From the NCBI RefSeq assembly GCF_022807995.1, contig NZ_CP094351.1, positions 4,309,001 to 4,373,000 on the forward strand: a stretch of DNA of 64,000 nt, read 5' to 3'. Below the pieces are notes generated by a model, which was not told where the DNA came from, made no database searches, and saw only the letters and a list, made by a program, of their open reading frames with translations. Source of the stretch: Pseudomonas orientalis (lineage in GTDB: Bacteria; Pseudomonadota; Gammaproteobacteria; Pseudomonadales; Pseudomonadaceae). Every line of letters begins with the position of its first letter. Position 1 is the stretch's first letter. Positions 59,045-64,000 of the stretch are shown piece by piece. A program made the translations under genes and the position numbers.

Positions 59045-61936
59045 ATGCAAACCGACACAACTCGCGAGAACCCGCAGGGCTCCGTGCCGCAGGCCGCTGA
59101 TTCGAACCTGGATCTGTCCGCCACTGCACCTGGCCAATTGCGCGTGATCAAGCGTAACGGCACTGTCGTTCCTTATACCGATGACAAAATCACCGTCGCC
59201 ATCACCAAAGCGTTTCTTGCAGTTGAAGGCGGCACCGCTGCCGCTTCGTCGCGCATCCACGACACCGTTGCCCGCTTGACCGAACAGGTCACCGCGACCT
59301 TCAAGCGTCGCATGCCTTCAGGCGGCACTATCCACATCGAAGAAATCCAGGACCAGGTCGAACTGGCCCTGATGCGTGCCGGCGAGCAGAAAGTTGCCCG
59401 TGACTACGTGATCTACCGCGATTCGCGCGCCAAGGAACGTGCCGTACACGCGCCATCCGCCGACGCCGTGCAAGCGCACCCTTCGATCCGCATCACCCTG
59501 GCCGATGGCAGCTTTGCGCCGCTGGACCTGGGCCGCCTGAACACCATCATCACCGAGGCCTGCGAAGGCCTGGAAGAAGTCGACGGTGACCTGATCCAGC
59601 GCGAAACCCTGAAGAACCTGTACGACGGCGTGGCCCTGACCGATGTCAACACCGCCCTGGTAATGACCGCCCGTACGCTGGTTGAACGCGAGCCGAACTA
59701 CTCGTTCGTCACCGCGCGCCTGCTGATGGACACCCTGCGTGCCGAAGGCCTGGGCTTCCTGGGCGTGGCCGACAGCGCCACCCACCACGAGATGGCCGAC
59801 CTGTACGCCAAGGCCCTGCCTGCCTACATCGCCAAGGGTATCGAATTCGAATTGCTCAACCCGATCCTGGCCACCTTCGACCTGGAAAAACTCGGCAAGG
59901 CGATCAACCACGAGCGTGACCAGCAGTTCACTTACCTGGGCCTGCAAACCCTGTACGACCGTTACTTCATCCACAAGGACGGGATCCGCTTCGAACTGCC
60001 GCAAGTGTTCTTCATGCGCGTGGCCATGGGCCTGGCGATCGAAGAGAAGCACAAGGAAGACCGTGCGATCGAGTTCTACAACCTGTTGTCGTCCTTCGAC
60101 TACATGTCGTCGACCCCGACCCTGTTCAACGCCGGCACCCTGCGTCCACAACTGTCCAGCTGCTACCTGACCACCGTGCCGGATGACCTGTCGGGCATCT
60201 ACCACGCGATCCACGACAACGCCATGTTGTCCAAATTCGCCGGTGGCCTGGGCAACGACTGGACCCCGGTGCGTGCACTGGGTTCGTACATCAAGGGCAC
60301 CAATGGTAAATCCCAGGGCGTTGTGCCGTTCCTGAAAGTGGTGAACGACACCGCCGTTGCCGTGAACCAGGGTGGCAAGCGCAAAGGCGCTGTGTGTGCC
60401 TACCTGGAAACCTGGCACATGGACATCGAAGAGTTCATCGAGCTGCGCAAGAACACCGGTGATGATCGTCGTCGTACCCACGACATGAACACCGCCAACT
60501 GGATCCCTGACCTGTTCATGAAGCGTGTCTTCGATGACGGCCAGTGGACCCTGTTCTCGCCGTCCGAAGTCCCGGACCTGCACGACCTGACCGGCAAGGC
60601 CTTCGAGGAGCGCTACGAGTACTACGAAGCGCTGGCTCAGTACCCAGGCAAGATTAAGCTGTTCAAGACCATCCAGGCCAAAGACCTGTGGCGCAAGATG
60701 CTGTCGATGCTGTTCGAAACCGGCCACCCATGGCTGACCTTCAAGGACCCGTGCAACCTGCGCAGCCCGCAGCAGCACGTGGGCGTGGTGCACAGCTCGA
60801 ACCTGTGCACCGAGATCACCTTGAACACCAACAAGGACGAGATCGCCGTTTGCAACCTCGGCTCGATCAACCTGCCGAACCACATCGTCAACGGCAAGCT
60901 GGACACCGCCAAGCTGGAACGCACCGTCAACACCGCCGTACGCATGCTCGATAACGTGATCGACATCAACTACTACTCGGTGCCGCAGGCGCAGAACTCC
61001 AACTTCAAGCACCGTCCGGTCGGCCTGGGCATCATGGGCTTCCAGGACGCCTTGTACCTGCAGCACATTCCTTACGGTTCCGATGCCGCCGTCGAGTTCG
61101 CCGACAAGTCCATGGAAGCGGTCAGCTACTACGCGATCCAGGCTTCCTGCGATCTGGCCGACGAGCGCGGTGCCTACGAGACGTTCCAGGGTTCGCTGTG
61201 GTCCAAGGGCATCCTGCCGCTGGACTCGCAACAGATCCTGATCGAACAGCGTGGCCAGAAGTACATCGACGTTGACCTCAACGAATCCCTGGACTGGGCG
61301 CCGGTACGTGCCCGTGTGCAGAAAGGTATTCGTAACTCCAACATCATGGCCATCGCACCGACCGCGACCATCGCCAACATCACCGGCGTGTCGCAGTCGA
61401 TCGAACCGACCTACCAGAACCTGTATGTGAAATCGAACCTGTCGGGCGAGTTCACCGTGATCAACCCGTACCTGGTCCGCGACCTGAAAGCCCGCGGCCT
61501 GTGGGACTCGGTGATGATCAACGACCTCAAGTACTACGACGGTTCGGTGCAGCAGATCGAGCGCATCCCGCAGGAACTCAAAGAGCTCTATGCGACCGCG
61601 TTCGAAGTGGACACCAAGTGGATCGTTGACGCCGCCAGCCGTCGTCAGAAGTGGATCGACCAGGCACAGTCCCTGAACCTCTACATTGCCGGCGCTTCGG
61701 GCAAGAAGCTCGACGTGACCTACCGCATGGCGTGGTACCGTGGCCTGAAAACCACTTATTACCTGCGTGCCCTGGCCGCGACCAGCACCGAGAAGTCGAC
61801 CATCAACACCGGCAAGCTGAACGCTGTATCCAGCGGCAACCACGGTGATGATTCGGTACTCGCCGCTCCGGCCGGTCCGGCGCCAGTGCCGAAGGCTTGT
61901 GCGATTGACGAGCCCGATTGTGAGGCTTGCCAATAG
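59045..61936 (+). CDS. nrdA: Ribonucleoside-diphosphate reductase class Ia, alpha subunit
   Basis: A 963-residue NrdA, longer than E. coli NrdA because of an N-terminal extension. An ATP-cone region (about 35-150, VIKRNGTVVPYTDDKITVAI) is visible. Catalytic core motifs: TPTLFNAGTLRPQLSSCYLT, NLCTEITLNTNKDEIAVCNL (active-site Asn-x-Cys-x-Glu) and PTATIANITGVSQSIEPTYQ. The C-terminal redox cysteines lie in ACAIDEPDCEACQ. It makes dNDPs with NrdB, which is not found directly downstream. GGAGA precedes the ATG at 59045. Confidence 0.97.
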   Translation: MQTDTTRENPQGSVPQAADSNLDLSATAPGQLRVIKRNGTVVPYTDDKITVAITKAFLAVEGGTAAASSRIHDTVARLTEQVTATFKRRMPSGGTIHIEEIQDQVELALMRAGEQKVARDYVIYRDSRAKERAVHAPSADAVQAHPSIRITLADGSFAPLDLGRLNTIITEACEGLEEVDGDLIQRETLKNLYDGVALTDVNTALVMTARTLVEREPNYSFVTARLLMDTLRAEGLGFLGVADSATHHEMADLYAKALPAYIAKGIEFELLNPILATFDLEKLGKAINHERDQQFTYLGLQTLYDRYFIHKDGIRFELPQVFFMRVAMGLAIEEKHKEDRAIEFYNLLSSFDYMSSTPTLFNAGTLRPQLSSCYLTTVPDDLSGIYHAIHDNAMLSKFAGGLGNDWTPVRALGSYIKGTNGKSQGVVPFLKVVNDTAVAVNQGGKRKGAVCAYLETWHMDIEEFIELRKNTGDDRRRTHDMNTANWIPDLFMKRVFDDGQWTLFSPSEVPDLHDLTGKAFEERYEYYEALAQYPGKIKLFKTIQAKDLWRKMLSMLFETGHPWLTFKDPCNLRSPQQHVGVVHSSNLCTEITLNTNKDEIAVCNLGSINLPNHIVNGKLDTAKLERTVNTAVRMLDNVIDINYYSVPQAQNSNFKHRPVGLGIMGFQDALYLQHIPYGSDAAVEFADKSMEAVSYYAIQASCDLADERGAYETFQGSLWSKGILPLDSQQILIEQRGQKYIDVDLNESLDWAPVRARVQKGIRNSNIMAIAPTATIANITGVSQSIEPTYQNLYVKSNLSGEFTVINPYLVRDLKARGLWDSVMINDLKYYDGSVQQIERIPQELKELYATAFEVDTKWIVDAASRRQKWIDQAQSLNLYIAGASGKKLDVTYRMAWYRGLKTTYYLRALAATSTEKSTINTGKLNAVSSGNHGDDSVLAAPAGPAPVPKACAIDEPDCEACQ

Positions 61937-61970
61937 GCCGCAGAGCTTGCTAGCGCCTAAAGGCAAATGA

Positions 61971-62018
61971 AAAACCCCGGTAACTCCAGGCTTTAAATGG
62001 ATTTACCGGGGTTTTTCT
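61971..62018. terminator. Bidirectional intrinsic terminator
   Basis: AAAAACCCCGGTAA / TTACCGGGGTTTTT stem with T-runs on both strands, between convergent nrdA and the cysteine-protease-like gene. Confidence 0.9.
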
Positions 62019-62027
62019 TTTGACTGC

Positions 62028-63080
62028 TTATATAAATACACTGACTATGCCAGGCTCCGGAACCCCGCCGCGCCCTCCCCCTAGCTCGACCCGATTACCG
62101 ATAACTGCCATGGAATGGTTTTTATATTCCACAGTGCCTATTTTTCCATTGGCGAAATCAGCATGAGTGCCTTGCCGATATAGCCCACGCAGCCCTAAAC
62201 GATCCAGACCTTCACGAGCCACCTCTCCATCATTGAGAGTGCGCATTGCTTCATAAAAGCTGAGGTTGGTCTTGCCGTCATTCCCTTCCTTCTGCGCCCG
62301 CTTGGCACTTGCGGCATACATGAAGTTCGCATCAGTCATCATCGAGGCATCATCGCCTCTGAAATTAGCGAAACGGGCGGCCTGCTTCAGTTCGTCTTTG
62401 GATACATGGACCTGCACACCATCTCGCATCACCACATCCCAACCATTACCCGCCTCCGCTACACTTTTAAACACATCGGTAGGTTTTTGGCCGAACTGCT
62501 GCATTGCAGCCTTTATTGCTGAAACGGTGACACAATTTCCGGTGAAGCCTTGGCTGAAGCCACTCCAGATATTTTTGGGTGCAACGCCAGGATTGCTGTT
62601 ATCTACTTTATAGTCAAAATGGCTAGCGCCGCTGGTGATCGGCAAGTTACTCATCGATTCAGCAGGGCCAAAATCCGCTCGATTCACGCCACCACCACCA
62701 CCACCACCACCACCACCACCACCACCACCTGGCGGCGTAGGAGAAGGAGCGGGAGAGGGGCCATCTTCATCCGCAAACAATTCTGGAAAGAGCGCCTTCA
62801 ACCAAGCCCACCAGGCTTCACTGACATCGCTCTTGAGCTGCTCAAGAATCTCCTTGAACTTCTCATCCCCCAACTTCTTACGCAGCGCATTCAACTTGTC
62901 GCGCGTATCCTGAATCGTCTGCGTCTTGCCCGACTGCTGTGCCTCAAACAGCTGGTTGAGCAAGGTTTTAACCGCTGTCTTGTCGGCATCAGGCGCTAAC
63001 GGCTTCGACTGATCCGGAACCATGCCTGGTATCGGCCCTACTCGATTGCTATCGACCGAGAAAACACCCGTACCCCACAT
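62028..63080 (-). CDS. Putative clan-CA cysteine protease/effector with poly-Gly hinge
   Basis: A 350-residue protein not matching a named family I know. N-terminal third (about 30-105) is helical and charged (KTAVKTLLNQLFEAQQSGKT, LNALRKKLGDEKFKEILEQL). A Pro/Ser linker and 14 consecutive Gly (118-131) follow. The C-terminal domain (about 140-350) has SQGFTGNCVTVSAIKAAMQQ (Gln177-x5-Cys183) and KNHSMAVIGNRVEL (His322, Asn329), the Gln/Cys/His/Asn order of papain- and calpain-like proteases. No Sec signal. AGGAGG precedes the ATG at 63080, and a HrpL-like promoter lies 45 bp upstream. Between nrdA and flgE. Confidence 0.7.
   Translation of the reverse strand: MWGTGVFSVDSNRVGPIPGMVPDQSKPLAPDADKTAVKTLLNQLFEAQQSGKTQTIQDTRDKLNALRKKLGDEKFKEILEQLKSDVSEAWWAWLKALFPELFADEDGPSPAPSPTPPGGGGGGGGGGGGGGVNRADFGPAESMSNLPITSGASHFDYKVDNSNPGVAPKNIWSGFSQGFTGNCVTVSAIKAAMQQFGQKPTDVFKSVAEAGNGWDVVMRDGVQVHVSKDELKQAARFANFRGDDASMMTDANFMYAASAKRAQKEGNDGKTNLSFYEAMRTLNDGEVAREGLDRLGLRGLYRQGTHADFANGKIGTVEYKNHSMAVIGNRVELGGGRGGVPEPGIVSVFI
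62688..62729. repeat. Trinucleotide microsatellite in coding sequence
   Basis: GCC followed by 13 uninterrupted ACC on the plus strand, encoding 14 Gly (GGT x13 plus GGC) on the minus strand. Slippage would change hinge length in steps of one residue without shifting the frame. Confidence 0.95.
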
Positions 63081-63124
63081 ATCCCCGCCTCCTTTGATTG
63101 CTGAACCTCTCGGCTATGAACCGA

Positions 63125-63153
63125 TCAGTGGCAAGGCGGGCATGCCGCGTTCC
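63125..63153 (-). promoter_or_regulatory. HrpL-type promoter (hrp box) candidate
   Basis: On the minus strand GGAACG-N16-CCACTGA. Compared with the consensus GGAACC-N15/16-CCACNNA it has one mismatch, correct spacing and a complete downstream half. The downstream half ends 44 bp before the ATG of the protease-like gene. Confidence 0.5.
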
Positions 63154-63210
63154 GTGCGGCGCATGTCTGCGCGTAACCCTATATGTCGCCAGCGCTTTTC
63201 CTACGGGCAC

Positions 63211-63237
63211 AAAAAAGCCCCTCTTACGAGGGGCTTT
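63211..63237 (-). terminator. Intrinsic terminator of flgE
   Basis: AGCCCCTC-TTAC-GAGGGGCT followed on the minus strand by six T, 19 bp past the flgE stop. Confidence 0.9.
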
Positions 63238-63255
63238 CTGTGGAGTGCCAGCGCA

Positions 63256-64000
63256 TCACGTCATCTGAATGATCGTCTGCATGATGGTGCTCTGGGTGGA
63301 GATGGTCTTGGCGTTCGCCTGGTAGTTGCTCTGGGCCTTGATCAGGTCCACCAACTCATTGGTCAGGTTGACGTTGGAGTTCTCCAGAGAGTTGGCCACG
63401 ATCGAGCCCAGGGTACCGGCTTGCGGGGTGTCGTAACCCGGTTGGCCCGAAGCGAAGGTCTCTTTCCAGGTGGTGCTGCCGGCAGGTTGCAGGCCTTGTT
63501 CGTTGTTGAAGCTGGCCAGCGAGATCTGGCCGATGGCCTTGCTCTGCTGGTTGCTGAAGGTGGCGAACATCACGCCGCTGCCGTCGATCTTCAGGCCGGT
63601 GATCTGGCCGGTGGCATAGCCGTCGGTGACCGGCGGGTTACGGTAGGTGGCCGAGTTGTACTGGGTAATGTTGGCCATGTTGACGGTAACCCCACCCGGG
63701 TTGGCATCCGCACCGTTGGCCTTCCACACACCATTGGTCACTGTGCCCGGAACCCAGCCGGCAACGGTGAGGGTCTTATCGGATACACCACTGGTCACCA
63801 CACTGGTGAGCTTGCCCGCGCCATCGAAGGTCAGGGTCGACGGCACCGGTGCCGTCGATGGGGTGCCCGTCGGAGCCGAACCATCAGGGTTGCGGCCGTC
63901 GATCAGGGTGTAGGCATTCCACTTGTTGCCGTCGGTTTTCACCAGGTACTGGACCATCGGGTGCGCATTGCCCTGGGAATCGTACAAGGTGGTGCTGTAT
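63256..64000 (-). CDS. flgE: Flagellar hook protein FlgE, 5' end outside the window
   Basis: The C-terminal 247 residues are present: LYDSQGNAHPMVQYLVKTDG, the D2 domain (LTFDGAGKLTSVVTS), YATGQITGLKIDGSGVMFAT, IGQISLASFNNEQGLQPAGS, and the conserved end ANSLENSNVNLTNELVDLIK / AQSNYQANAKTISTQSTIMQ (D0 coiled-coil). It forms the flagellar hook. The terminator follows directly, so flgE closes its transcript; flgF is not downstream in this window. Confidence 0.95.
   Translation of the reverse strand, partial: YSTTLYDSQGNAHPMVQYLVKTDGNKWNAYTLIDGRNPDGSAPTGTPSTAPVPSTLTFDGAGKLTSVVTSGVSDKTLTVAGWVPGTVTNGVWKANGADANPGGVTVNMANITQYNSATYRNPPVTDGYATGQITGLKIDGSGVMFATFSNQQSKAIGQISLASFNNEQGLQPAGSTTWKETFASGQPGYDTPQAGTLGSIVANSLENSNVNLTNELVDLIKAQSNYQANAKTISTQSTIMQTIIQMT

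Noticed and set aside
59318..61966. 882-residue minus-strand open frame antisense to nrdA
   Set aside because: Shadow of strongly biased nrdA codons (His/Val/Gln-rich product, no domain).

Overview
The window looks like a chromosomal segment of a Pseudomonas of the P. fluorescens group. Supporting signs are high GC with typical pseudomonad codon use, many copies of two REP families (core GTGGGAGGGGGCTTGCCCCCGAT and core GTAGGAGCGAGCTTGCTCGCGAA), and gene blocks I recognise from P. aeruginosa PAO1 as etfBA/ETF-QO, tatD-to-rne, and dctA/phoPQ/pcpS/nrdA. No rRNA, tRNA, CRISPR array, insertion sequence or prophage was seen. All functional calls come from reading the sequence; no database search was run.

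Layout. 1-6.5 kb: a transglutaminase/ATP-grasp peptide-modification pair, an RraB-like RNase E inhibitor, small envelope or hypothetical genes, and a MocR regulator. 6.5-7.3 kb: a gene-free block of REPs, a tandem repeat and a dispersed-type repeat. 7.3-9.3 kb: two lipoproteins (DUF4398, OmpA) and a periplasmic solute-binding protein. 9.4-13.3 kb: etfBA and the divergent ETF:ubiquinone oxidoreductase, which pass electrons from acyl-CoA dehydrogenases to ubiquinone; the region between them holds a PsrA-like palindrome. 13.4-28.3 kb is accessory metabolism divided by REP pairs: AraC/YqhC-like regulator with alcohol dehydrogenase; IclR regulator with araFGH L-arabinose importer and a dehydrogenase; small stress-type genes; a four-gene cassette (GntR, ADP-ribosylglycohydrolase, NCS1 permease, PfkB kinase) that looks like salvage of an unidentified N-glycoside; and DUF1285/DUF4823 genes. 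28.5-30.3 kb: moaA and a TetR regulator.

30.8-48 kb is the conserved core block: tatD-holB-tmk-mltG-pabC-fabF-acpP-fabG-fabD-plsX-rpmF-yceD on the minus strand (fatty-acid synthesis, ribosome, replication), maf, sppA-HAD-rluC, and the divergent rne with a long leader. pilZ, which lies between tatD and holB in P. aeruginosa, is absent. 48-52.8 kb: a Ser-rich small gene, a MocA/XdhC pair, dctA and an AraC regulator; dctA and the regulator share a palindromic motif. 52.8-58.5 kb: phoPQ, a small exported protein, a PcpS/EntD-type phosphopantetheinyl transferase and an RstAB-like two-component pair. 58.5-62 kb: nrdA behind a well-placed pair of NrdR boxes and a DnaA box. 62-64 kb: a putative clan-CA cysteine protease or effector with a poly-glycine hinge, preceded by a near-consensus HrpL-type promoter and lying beside the 3' end of flgE. 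This last gene is the strongest candidate for something undescribed.
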